Source: Pseudoduganella rivuli
GTDB lineage: Bacteria > Pseudomonadota > Gammaproteobacteria > Burkholderiales > Burkholderiaceae_D
Assembly: GCF_009674485.1 (NCBI RefSeq)
Contig: NZ_WKJJ01000001.1
Span: 544,265-608,264, forward strand
Direction of reading: 5' to 3'
DNA: 64,000 bases
Below the pieces are notes generated by a model. The model was not told where the DNA came from. It was given only the letters and a program-made list of their open reading frames with translations, and searched no databases. Both the position numbers and the translations under genes were made by a program. Shown here piece after piece: positions 27,248 to 35,351 of this stretch; position 1 is the first letter of the stretch, and every line of letters starts with the position of its first letter.

Positions 27248-27704
27248 TAGTGCTACCTCCGAAATACGCAGGCGGTCCCCAACAGGGAACGACCCGCTTG
27301 GGTTGATGTGTCCTGCATGACGCAGGTGCTGAAGGGGACGTAAGTACGGCGGTTAGTGAGAACACGTCGGCATGAAGCTGTGCGACATATCCCGGCGCAG
27401 CAGGAGAATCCTGTCGCCTGACCGCTGAAAGGTCTATCGAATGCTGGTTTGGCTCATGCCGAGGCATGAAGGTCGGATGCCAGCTACCGTGAAAAGCGTG
27501 CTTTCCTGGAACTGCGCTCAACAGAACGCTGCCGGGAAATGCGCCGCAAACGGTGCCGGAAATTGATATTGAGGTCTTACTCTGCCGCGTTCGCGGCTGG
27601 TCCGAAGGCTTGCCTGAGCTACAGGGCTAGCTACTGTATGTCCAATCTAGGATTGGCACGTGACGATGTCAAATCCACTGCCCCGAAAAGCACCGTCCAA
27701 TGCG
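27248..27704. other. Non-coding stretch with palindromes
   Basis: No reading frame here looks real on either strand. Two short perfect inverted repeats are present: TCATGCC-GA-GGCATGA at 27454-27469 and CCAATC-TAG-GATTGG at 27642-27656. It can serve as promoter for the 372-residue gene, and its size and hairpins make it a candidate for a cis-acting site such as oriT, without direct proof. Confidence 0.4.
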
Positions 27705-27965
27705 CTATTGCCCTCGGGGGGCGTTTCTCCTTTCGTCGCTCGGGTCAGCACCTAGCGGCGCTACACTTTCCACCGCAATAAAAAAACTATCCTGTGAATC
27801 CAGCCACCGCAGTACCCATGGAAATTGTTTAATGAACGTCGGTGCTTCCCGCTGCAGCAGCAGCGTCAGTTCCCGATTTTCATTGATACGCTTACGCAGA
27901 CCGCCTTCGGTATGCGTGAGTATTTCTGTGATGCGGTTTAAGGTATATCTGCATGATTGGTGCAT
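27705..27965 (-). CDS. Small unknown ICE protein
   Basis: The ATG at 27965 has GGAGG five bases upstream and overlaps the end of the preceding gene by 28 bp, so the pair is co-translated. The 86-residue product has a helical, charged N-terminal half (LNRITEILTHTEGGLRKRI) and a middle LLLQREAPTFIKQFPWVL. Function unknown. Confidence 0.65.
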   Translation of the reverse strand: MHQSCRYTLNRITEILTHTEGGLRKRINENRELTLLLQREAPTFIKQFPWVLRWLDSQDSFFIAVESVAPLGADPSDERRNAPRGQ

Positions 27966-28774
27966 GGATCCTCCCCGCCACCAGCCCCATCATTTGGATC
28001 TGGGCGCACTTCCATTTCAACAGTATTCATCTGCGCCGCAACTACGGTCGTTCCGACGTCATTGTCTGCCTCCCGCGTCGGCATACTGGCGCCTGCGAAC
28101 AACTCATCCACCAAAGTGTCAGGTTGGAGCGGCAGCATGGCTGCTTCATCGGGCGCTTCCGATGGTGCAAGAGTCGGCGTCGGACTGGCCGCCCGTATGC
28201 GCTTCTGCAAGCCTGCACGAACTGCCCGGGCGGTGCTCGATATTTCGCGTACGCCTCGTTTTGCTCGCGTCTTTCTCAAGTTCATGTCGTGCTTGGCCAT
28301 GACTTCGTCAATGACCAGCGTCTCCAACATCGGCATTAACTGATCCACCTTCTCGATCAATTCGAGATAGCGGCGCCCCAGCTTCGAAATCACCTTCGCC
28401 TCGAGGCTGAGCACCTCGACGTCGTATGTGGCAAGCGATGCGATGCCGTTCCGGCGGCAGATTTCGTCGGCCTCTGCAATTGCTGAATTGAGCTTTTCCG
28501 TGTGGCTGGCCACCAGCTCGTATAACTTTTCTTCGGCTTTGCCGATGTCTTCAGCCGGTAGCGACAATGGCGCAATCACGGAAATAAAGTGGGTATTGAG
28601 TTGGGTTGTATTGAAAAAGCGGATATACAAGCGCTTGCCTTCAGGGCTGTAGAGTAATACAGGCAATTTTCGACTGGCGGACTCGACCCTTCTGAAATCC
28701 GCCTTCGCTTCGCGTGCGATCAGGCGGGCATTCATCTCGCCATGGTCATCTTTGGTAATCGAGCGGTCGTCCAT
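27938..28774 (-). CDS. Unknown ICE protein, coiled-coil-rich
   Basis: AGGAGGGCATC precedes the ATG at 28774; an upstream in-frame extension is not needed. The 278-residue protein has a beta-rich start (LPVLLYSPEGKRLYIRFFNTTQ), a long helical region from about residue 70 to 190 that may coil (ELVASHTEKLNSAIAEADEI), a basic stretch (LRKTRAKRGVREI) and a low-complexity acidic tail. It is probably a DNA- or membrane-associated accessory protein of the element, but no family is recognised. Confidence 0.65.
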   Translation of the reverse strand: MDDRSITKDDHGEMNARLIAREAKADFRRVESASRKLPVLLYSPEGKRLYIRFFNTTQLNTHFISVIAPLSLPAEDIGKAEEKLYELVASHTEKLNSAIAEADEICRRNGIASLATYDVEVLSLEAKVISKLGRRYLELIEKVDQLMPMLETLVIDEVMAKHDMNLRKTRAKRGVREISSTARAVRAGLQKRIRAASPTPTLAPSEAPDEAAMLPLQPDTLVDELFAGASMPTREADNDVGTTVVAAQMNTVEMEVRPDPNDGAGGGEDPCTNHADIP

Positions 28775-28806
28775 GATGCCCTCCTGAAGTCGAACTGCGA
28801 CTGCCC

Positions 28807-29109
28807 TCAGTATTCGCACATTGCTGCCAGCGCTTCCACCCGAAATGGTCGCGAATCGGCGCTGATTTCGACATCGCACCGGACCAGAAACATACTTTCC
28901 AGGCCATATTGATTCAGCTCATACATCGGCATCACGAATGGGCGCCAAGTATGCCTCGGGCTCCCGGAATGACCTGCATTTCCTGTACTTTTCGGAGCGT
29001 CCAAGTTGCGGATGTCAACGCTATCGCCTATCGTGAAGTCAAGCAGCAGCTAGCCCTGCCAGGTACGGCAAGCCCTCATTAGCGTCACGCCGGCCAAGCG
29101 CTCGGCCAT
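28807..29109 (-). pseudogene. ICE gene interrupted by an in-frame amber codon
   Basis: From the ATG at 29109, preceded by GGGAGGG, one frame runs to 28807 with a TAG at 29050-29052 (codon 20) as its only internal stop. The sequence on both sides is coherent: ACRTWQG before the stop, then LLLDFTIGDSVDIRNLDAP and, near the end, MYELNQYGLESMFLVRCDVEI. It ends 32 bp before the next gene, as in an operon. It is either a recent nonsense mutant, a sequencing error, or a gene started downstream or read through; a shorter product from a TTG or ATG (28932) is possible. Confidence 0.6.
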
Positions 29110-29335
29110 CGTCCCTCCCTATCCCAGCACGCGAGAATGTTTTTGAGGAACAGGCTTTTTGCTCGAACCTTGAAAGTGTTTTTGTGACGGTAGCTGGCAT
29201 CCCGTCCAATTGGCTCCGCCATTGCAGTCAAGCCAGTCAATTCTTCCCAAGGCCGTTTCGGCCATGATCCATCAACCCTCAGGGGACACGCATCCCTGCC
29301 AGGGGTTCGTTCGTCTCCATCAACATGGAGCGCAT
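29110..29335. promoter_or_regulatory. Divergent intergenic region
   Basis: This gap separates the leftward accessory genes from the rightward ones. It must hold promoters for both directions. A reverse ORF through it lacks support and overlaps the forward start. Confidence 0.35.
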
Positions 29336-29884
29336 ATGATGAATACATCGTGCCTTCGAGCGGGACACGCTGCCCCTTCCGGTATCGGTTGGCTCGCCCC
29401 TCTGCATCAACTCACCGCTCATGGCTTTCCTGTGGTGTCGGCAGACCGGACTTCTGAATCTGATCTCTATCAGGAATGGTCTGAAGAGGCCGTCGTGCGT
29501 CTGCACTGGCGCTTGCTGGAAAGTATCCGGATCCTTGCGGAACCGCGTGTCCCGCTTGACGAGAAGTTCGAAATGCTGCGCTGGATTTTTACGGATCCGG
29601 CGCGCGATCGGATGCCCTTTTCATTCGTAAGCTGCACCGAAGTCGTCAGTCGCAGTCCACTCTCTCCTACTGCCTACGTAGGGCGTGTCGACCCCGACGA
29701 AATCCGTGCCTGGATACGCGCCAACCTGCGCCGCTGGCTTGCACAGACGCTTGCACTCTACCCGTCATGGGTGCGTGAAGCCGTCATTGCAAACCCTGAA
29801 TGGATCGCGTCCAGACTGGCAAAGAATGCGCAATGGTTAAATGAGCAAATCAAGCGGCATGGTGTTCAGAACAGCTTATTTTGA
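29336..29884 (+). CDS. Unknown ICE protein, 182 residues
   Basis: I use the ATG at 29336, with GGAG about six bases upstream, rather than the longer frame from 29210. The product is helical, with a phrase typical of ICE accessory genes (LDEKFEMLRWIFTDP, then FSFVSCTEVVSRSP and WIRANLRRWLAQTL). It is the first gene of the rightward series leading to the primase. Function unknown. Confidence 0.7.
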   Translation: MMNTSCLRAGHAAPSGIGWLAPLHQLTAHGFPVVSADRTSESDLYQEWSEEAVVRLHWRLLESIRILAEPRVPLDEKFEMLRWIFTDPARDRMPFSFVSCTEVVSRSPLSPTAYVGRVDPDEIRAWIRANLRRWLAQTLALYPSWVREAVIANPEWIASRLAKNAQWLNEQIKRHGVQNSLF

Positions 29885-30015
29885 CCCCAAACCGCCACCT
29901 GCTCATCATCCATCCAGATCGTTATTTCACCTGATGCTTCCTATCACCGCACGCGGGCACGGCCTGTGTGCCTGTCTGTACGCGGCAAACGGCGGCCAGA
30001 CAAATGGAGGTAAAC

Positions 30016-31035
30016 ATGAACCGTATCGAGTATGAAGCCAGATATGAGGAAATGCTGGTTCGCGCTCACGGGCGATGGACATCGCTCCTGCTCGCGTTGG
30101 GTATCGACAAAACGATACTCAATCGCCGAAACCAGCCCTGCCCGGTCAACGGATGCGGCGGAATAGACCGCTTCCAATACACCGACAAATTCGGTGAAGG
30201 CAATTACCACTGCCGCAAATGCGGCCCTGGTGGTGGATTCAAACTGCTTTGCGGCGTCCAGCAACTACGCGCCGGTGAAGCGCTCCGCCGCATTGAGGGT
30301 GCCATCGGCTATGTCAATGGACCACCAGTCGATACCGCGCAGCGCCTTCCCGGGCATGACAAGATGCGCGCGCTGGCTCGCAAGATTTGGGCAGAGGCAG
30401 AACCGCTTCGCCACGGCGACGAATGCACACGCTATCTGGCGCGGCGCGGCCTCGAACTTTCCGAATACCCGGCCACCTTGCGGTTTCATCCTTCACTGGG
30501 TTACTACGTGGACGGTGGCAACGGAAAACCGCTCAGAGTCCGCGACTATCCCGCACTGCTAGCCAGTGTCCAGGGTCCGGAAGGTGAAATGATTACGCTG
30601 CATCGCACTTACCTCAGTAATGGATGGAAGGCGCCATTACACGACGCGAAAAAACTGTTAAGCAGCGGAATCGACGGCGCAGCAATTCGCCTCGGCGAAC
30701 CATCGACGGAGCTCGATATCAGTGAAGGCCTGGAAAACGGCCTGGCGGTATTCAAGCGCACCGGTGGCCACCCCGTGTGGAGCGCACTCAATGCCGGCAA
30801 CATGCGCGTGCTCTGGATTCCGCAGTCTGTGGAAAGACTGCGCATCTATGGCGATAACGATGCCGACGGTGACTTTTCCGGACAAGCGAGTGCTTACATT
30901 CTGGCCCAACAAATGGTCCGGAGGCGTGTGAATAACACCCCTATACGTGTAGAAGTATTCATTCCGAAAAAAGCTGGCACGGACTGGGCAAGCGTCTGGC
31001 TCGCCAGCTTGAAGCGCATCGCCCTGGCTGCGTGA
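30016..31035 (+). CDS. Zinc-finger/TOPRIM DNA primase-like protein
   Basis: The 339-residue protein has an N-terminal zinc-binding module of the P4/TraC-primase kind (CPVNGCGG, DRFQYTD, YHCRKCGPGGG) and a C-terminal TOPRIM domain (ISEGLENGLA, then RIYGDNDADG). Such proteins prime the transferred strand or replicate the excised element. GGAGG precedes the ATG at 30016. No helicase domain is fused to it. Confidence 0.87.
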   Translation: MNRIEYEARYEEMLVRAHGRWTSLLLALGIDKTILNRRNQPCPVNGCGGIDRFQYTDKFGEGNYHCRKCGPGGGFKLLCGVQQLRAGEALRRIEGAIGYVNGPPVDTAQRLPGHDKMRALARKIWAEAEPLRHGDECTRYLARRGLELSEYPATLRFHPSLGYYVDGGNGKPLRVRDYPALLASVQGPEGEMITLHRTYLSNGWKAPLHDAKKLLSSGIDGAAIRLGEPSTELDISEGLENGLAVFKRTGGHPVWSALNAGNMRVLWIPQSVERLRIYGDNDADGDFSGQASAYILAQQMVRRRVNNTPIRVEVFIPKKAGTDWASVWLASLKRIALAA

Positions 31036-31168
31036 CCGCACCCGCCCAGATAAACCCAACCCCACTGCAGCATGGCCATCACCTGGCCACACAACCGATG
31101 GTCACCCGACCACCGATGCCTTGTGCCGGTTAAATTTTCCGGCACTTCAATCAACAGGAGATTTGAAG

Positions 31169-32236
31169 ATGAAAACAGGACGTACCCTGCCCAGCCTGGC
31201 CGCGGAACTGCAGCGCCAGCACGACTCAAAACTGGACCTGATGGTCTCGTCGAGCCTGATGTCTTGCGAAACAGATTCCGCAGGTGTCTGCGCCCTCACT
31301 ATCGATGCGCCCGACGAATTGCAGTCCTATCGAATCAGTGAGATCGCTCAACGCCAGATTTCCGACAAGCTGAAAATTCCCTGGGCTTACTTCGAGCGGA
31401 TGCGCGATGAACAACCAGCCCTGCTGGACAGAAACATCAATACATGGCTGCACGTGCCAGACACCAAAAACAGGCTCATCCGAATTCTCGATGGCCGCGT
31501 CCGGGCATTCTTGTCCGAAAACTATCGGCTCATCGATCATTTTGAGCTTGCCGAATTCATCCTACCTGTACTCATGGATCTTCCGGAGGCCGAATTCGCG
31601 TCCATCGAGCTCACCGAAACCCGCATGTATTTAAAGGCGATTACGCCGCGCGTCAGCTTTGAAGTTGCACCAGGCGACGTGGTGTATGCCGGCGTCACTG
31701 TCAGCAATTCGGAAGTTGGCTGGGGTCATTTATCGGTGGAACCATTGATCTACCGGCTGGTATGCAAAAACGGCCTTATTTGCGCTGACGCGGGCCTCCG
31801 GAAAAAACACCTGGGGCGCCAGCTCAGCACAGACGATGGAATAGGCATAGTCTACAAGGACGACACGCTCATGGCCGAAGATCAAGCGCTGTTGCTCAAG
31901 GTGCGCGACATGGTCGAATCCGCTGTCTCGGAAGTGACGTTCCAGCTGGCAGCGCAAAAGCTGCAGCGAACCCTGGGCATCAATTTGGCAGCTGACCCCG
32001 TCAAGGCAGTCAATGTCGTTGCCCATCGGTTTGCATTCAACGAACGTGAGCGCTCCGGCATTCTGCGTAGCCTGATCAATGGCAGCGACCTGAGTGGCTA
32101 CGGATTGGTCAACGCCGTTACTGGATTTTCCCAGCAGATTGCGGACTATGACCGGGCCACCGAACTCGAAGCGGTCGGTGGCAAAATGTTAGAAATGTCG
32201 ACTAGCGAATGGAACGAAATCGCTGAAGCCGCCTGA
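31169..32236 (+). CDS. DUF932 domain protein
   Basis: The 355-residue protein fits the DUF932 (phage/plasmid-like TIGR03299-type) family: an opening LSQRQISDKL-like segment, a central GVTVSNSEVGWGHLSVEPLI motif, and a C-terminal helical part. CAGGAG lies upstream of the ATG at 31169. These proteins are common beside replication and recombination genes of plasmids and ICEs, but their activity is unknown. Confidence 0.82.
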   Translation: MKTGRTLPSLAAELQRQHDSKLDLMVSSSLMSCETDSAGVCALTIDAPDELQSYRISEIAQRQISDKLKIPWAYFERMRDEQPALLDRNINTWLHVPDTKNRLIRILDGRVRAFLSENYRLIDHFELAEFILPVLMDLPEAEFASIELTETRMYLKAITPRVSFEVAPGDVVYAGVTVSNSEVGWGHLSVEPLIYRLVCKNGLICADAGLRKKHLGRQLSTDDGIGIVYKDDTLMAEDQALLLKVRDMVESAVSEVTFQLAAQKLQRTLGINLAADPVKAVNVVAHRFAFNERERSGILRSLINGSDLSGYGLVNAVTGFSQQIADYDRATELEAVGGKMLEMSTSEWNEIAEAA

Positions 32237-32531
32237 CACCATATGGTGCCATGCAGAGGGGACTGAAAGCATGCTGAAGTTTATGCATCTTTCAGTTCCC
32301 TGTTTCAGCCCGCCTGATTACAAATAAATCAATCTATTCGCACATGTTCTAACCACAACCATTGACGGACATATATCTCTGACTTAGGCTAAAACCGCAA
32401 GAATCCTGCACGGCTACGCAGGAGAGTTGAAGCCAGTTCTGACCGGCGTCAATGCTGTCAACGCCGTAAATGGCATTGACCAAATAGGCAGCCGCGACCA
32501 CGCCTTACAAAGGCAAATTCGGAGTTCGACC
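32237..32531. promoter_or_regulatory. Leader region of the FlhDC-like genes with palindromes and hairpin
   Basis: Three elements lie here. CACCATATGGTG (32237-32248) is a perfect 12-bp palindrome. GGGGACTGAAAG (32258-32269) pairs with CTTTCAGTTCCC (32289-32300), a 12-bp stem with one wobble pair, perhaps terminating the DUF932 transcript although no long T-run follows. GTCAATGC and GCATTGAC (32448 and 32473) form an 8-bp inverted repeat before the FlhD-like gene. Together they suggest a tightly controlled promoter. Confidence 0.5.
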
Positions 32532-32870
32532 ATGGACACGCATTTACGTTCGTCTGACGTTCAATACATCAATTACCAAATGCTGATCGCGATATGGGCC
32601 AGCCTGCAGCGTGATCCGCTGTCGACCGCCTATCAGTTCCATCTTTCAGGCGAACAGTTAAGCAAGCTCAAAACCATGTCACTGGAGACGATTGAACGTC
32701 TCGTGGCCTCTATGAAAAATGAATGCCTGTTCACGCTAAGGGACAATTTCCTGAGGCTGCTGGATTCGCCGCCTGCCTTGACTGTCACGCTGTCAGCGGT
32801 CAGCATCAATGACAATCCGCAAGGCCGGCAGCTGCCGCGGGACAAGCACGCGATCTGGTCCGCACCGTAA
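32532..32870 (+). CDS. FlhD-like transcriptional activator subunit
   Basis: The 112-residue product from the ATG at 32532 resembles FlhD: an N-terminal helix (YINYQMLIAIWASLQRD), a segment YQFHLSGEQLSKLKTMSLETIERL matching the FlhD middle, and the LFTLRDNFLRLL region. The FlhC-like gene follows 11 bp later, as in flhDC. In ICEs and plasmids such as SXT and IncC, FlhDC relatives (SetCD, AcaCD) activate transfer genes. Placement just before the mob/tra operon supports that role here. Confidence 0.75.
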   Translation: MDTHLRSSDVQYINYQMLIAIWASLQRDPLSTAYQFHLSGEQLSKLKTMSLETIERLVASMKNECLFTLRDNFLRLLDSPPALTVTLSAVSINDNPQGRQLPRDKHAIWSAP

Positions 32871-32881
32871 CAGGAATGGCC

Positions 32882-33451
32882 ATGTCTATCGGATATGTCG
32901 AACGCCACATACGTGCACTGATTCTGGCGAAGCAATGCGTCGAGTTTGGCGCCCGGGTTAGAACGATATCATTCATCACCGGGATGTCGCATGCTGATCT
33001 CAATGAATTATTCTATGCGGGTGAATTCCGGCGCCGCCGTGGCCGCGCCCCGGATGCCACCGACTGGCTACACCGCAGAGCCAATATCATCGTGCGTGCT
33101 GAAGCCAGTGTGTTCGCTTCGGTCTTCGAAAAAATTTTCAAAGCAGGCTTCGATCCCGCCGAAACCATGGTCGGCGCCTACCGCATATACACAGGCCTCT
33201 GTGCTCAGTCCCCTCGCATTTCATTTGACAGGGCTTTTGACCTGGCATGTCACCTTAAAGGATGGTGGGCACACAAGCAGCCCAGCTTTGCCCTGTATCC
33301 CTGCCCGGCGTGCAATTCTTTGTACGTCGCAGCACTTGGCGACCAAACCACCGGCCGTATCGGGTGCATCTTCTGCAATCTCGTGAGCCGCTATGAGAGG
33401 GAAAAGCGTTTACAGAATGTATTCCAGGTCGACGGTACCCCACCGGACTGA
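32882..33451 (+). CDS. FlhC-like transcriptional activator subunit with zinc site
   Basis: The start at 32882 is spaced six bases from AGGA. The 189-residue protein matches FlhC: RHIRALILAKQCVEFGARVRTI at the N-terminus, RRRRGRAPDATDW in the middle, and a C-terminal C-x2-C ... C-x2-C zinc site (CPACNS, then GCIFC). With the FlhD-like partner it should form a hetero-oligomer that recruits RNA polymerase to tra promoters. It is the best candidate for the master activator of this ICE. Confidence 0.8.
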   Translation: MSIGYVERHIRALILAKQCVEFGARVRTISFITGMSHADLNELFYAGEFRRRRGRAPDATDWLHRRANIIVRAEASVFASVFEKIFKAGFDPAETMVGAYRIYTGLCAQSPRISFDRAFDLACHLKGWWAHKQPSFALYPCPACNSLYVAALGDQTTGRIGCIFCNLVSRYEREKRLQNVFQVDGTPPD

Positions 33452-33579
33452 ATTTCCATTTCGCTTTCGGAAACGAGCCTGCCGTCGAAATACCGCTTTC
33501 TTACTGCGCATTTCGGATTGATGGAGTCAGCCTGGCGCTGCACACTGAGTCTGTCGCCAATTCCGTTGCAGCTGCGGTT

Positions 33580-35349
33580 ATGTCTATCCTGTCATGGTTA
33601 TCCTGGAAAAATCCAGATGAAGTGCCAGCACATACCGGAACGCGCCAAGAGCCATCGCTGGATAAGTCTCAGTCCGGCGCGACCGGAGCGATGCCCCGTC
33701 CTGTGCAAACGACAGGCGACCTGCTGGAAGACAACCGGCAATTGGTCGAAAAAATCCAGCTTTGTTATGGGTGCGAAGAAAGCGCGTTCAATCACGACCT
33801 GTTGACGCTCATTGCACGCTACGCTGACTATGTGGGCGCGCTGCCGGCAAGTGCCGATAACTACTTCGCTGAAGATGGCGGCTTATTCCGGTTGGGTTTG
33901 GAAACCGGATTCTACGCGCTACAGGCAGCCGACACGCAAATTTTTGGCGGTTGTGCAACCATCACCTCCCGCCAGCACCTCGAGTCCAGGTGGAGGCACG
34001 CCGCCTTCATTGCCGGAATGTGCGCCGAGCTGCATCGAGCGTTGGCCATCTACACCGTCAGGGACAGCAACAGCACCACTTGGCCGGCTTTTCTTTGTGC
34101 GTTGGGACCATGGCTTGCGGAGCAAGAGGCAAAGTATGTCTATTTGGAATGGCATCCGAATCCACCAGTCTGCCGGCAACTCAGCATCTATGCATTGCCA
34201 CATGTCGTACCGACGTCCATCTTGCAGCATCTGGCAAAAGACAATCAGGCCGTCATCCCGCAAATGGTTGCATCAATCTGCGGCACTGTTACCTTTGACG
34301 GACCGAATGTCCTGGATCAACTGGTGCGCCGTGCCGTGGCCTTGGTTGTTGACAAAGACCTGCGTGAATGTGCGAAGCGCACTGGCGGTGCCAAGCCGGG
34401 TACCCACCTGGGCCAATACCTGGTCGACACAATGCGCCGCCTGGTCGCCAGCGCCAGCAGTTGGACACCGAACATTGAAAAGTCCAGGGTATGGCTGGCA
34501 CAAGACGGACTTTTCCTCATATGGCCCAATGCTGCGGCAGACATCATCCGGCAGCTCGACACGGAACAACTGGCAGGCATGCCAAAATCACCGGAACAAA
34601 TAGCAAATGCCCTGGCGGCAGACGGCGTCATCGTGGCAGACCGAAATCGAAACCTGATCTGGATAATCAGGCCGCCCGGGACCAGCGCGAATGTGCAGGC
34701 CCTGAAATTTTCAAATCCCGCCACACTGATGCCTCCCGAGCCGCACGGCATCGTGGCGCTTTCGGCTAACCTTGGCCCTGAACCCGGAGGCGCTGGGCAA
34801 GCCACGCCGCCCATGGAGTCACCGGATATGCCGCCTCCGCCGCAATACCACGCATGCCACCCTCCCCCGCCATACCAGTTATCGCTACTGGCACCCACAG
34901 TAGAAACATCGGCCAGCACCGGTCATGACTCCCATAGGCACCCAGAAAAGGTTTCCGGCAGCACCAAGCCACCGATATCACCAGATCACGCATCTGCGGC
35001 GCCAGCCACGAAGTACGGGCTGGTTGATTGCCTCCGCCTGAACGTGCAGGTGACGGCCGCGCTCCGGGACATCATCGAATCGTTGAACCGCGGGGCGTAT
35101 TTAGCGTGCCGTATTGTACCATCAGGATTGTTTATTCCTGCCTCATGCTTTACGGCACGAGGGATCGACACGCAAAAGGCAGCCCGCAGCCTTGCAGATG
35201 TCGGCATGCTCATTGCAGCGCCCGCAGGTGGCAACTTGCATGAATATGAATGCGATGGCGCAGTGGAACGCGGATTCATCGTTGCGCCATCATTTATCGC
35301 CGGCTTCAATGCGGCCGGACTGGCTAGCTCCGAAGATTTGGGAGCTTAG
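33580..35349 (+). CDS. traI: MOBH-type relaxase, TraI_2 family
   Basis: The 589-residue protein has the TraI_2 core (GGLFRLGLETGFYALQAAD, then RWRHAAFIAGMCAELHRAL) near residues 100-155 and a C-terminal TraI_2_C-like winged region (residues 480-570) after a proline-rich linker. MOBH relaxases nick oriT and lead the strand into the channel. The classical HD dyad and HHH motif of the best-studied members are not evident; this form resembles the subfamily found in many ICEs as I remember it, so I do not call it inactive. traD follows 2 bp downstream. Confidence 0.8.
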   Translation: MSILSWLSWKNPDEVPAHTGTRQEPSLDKSQSGATGAMPRPVQTTGDLLEDNRQLVEKIQLCYGCEESAFNHDLLTLIARYADYVGALPASADNYFAEDGGLFRLGLETGFYALQAADTQIFGGCATITSRQHLESRWRHAAFIAGMCAELHRALAIYTVRDSNSTTWPAFLCALGPWLAEQEAKYVYLEWHPNPPVCRQLSIYALPHVVPTSILQHLAKDNQAVIPQMVASICGTVTFDGPNVLDQLVRRAVALVVDKDLRECAKRTGGAKPGTHLGQYLVDTMRRLVASASSWTPNIEKSRVWLAQDGLFLIWPNAAADIIRQLDTEQLAGMPKSPEQIANALAADGVIVADRNRNLIWIIRPPGTSANVQALKFSNPATLMPPEPHGIVALSANLGPEPGGAGQATPPMESPDMPPPPQYHACHPPPPYQLSLLAPTVETSASTGHDSHRHPEKVSGSTKPPISPDHASAAPATKYGLVDCLRLNVQVTAALRDIIESLNRGAYLACRIVPSGLFIPASCFTARGIDTQKAARSLADVGMLIAAPAGGNLHEYECDGAVERGFIVAPSFIAGFNAAGLASSEDLGA

Positions 35350-35351
35350 CC

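Noticed and set aside
27240..27521. Reverse ORF of 93 residues
   Set aside because: It overlaps the start of the 372-residue gene, has no ribosome binding site and reads as random Pro/His/Ser-rich sequence.
29085..29348. Reverse ORF of 87 residues
   Set aside because: It overlaps both the forward gene at 29336 and the better-supported start at 29109 with GGGAGGG.
33580..35349. Relaxase judged inactive for lack of an HD dyad and HHH motif
   Set aside because: The core GGLFRLGLE and AELHR pattern matches my memory of a common ICE subfamily of TraI_2 proteins, so absence of the other motif is not evidence of decay.
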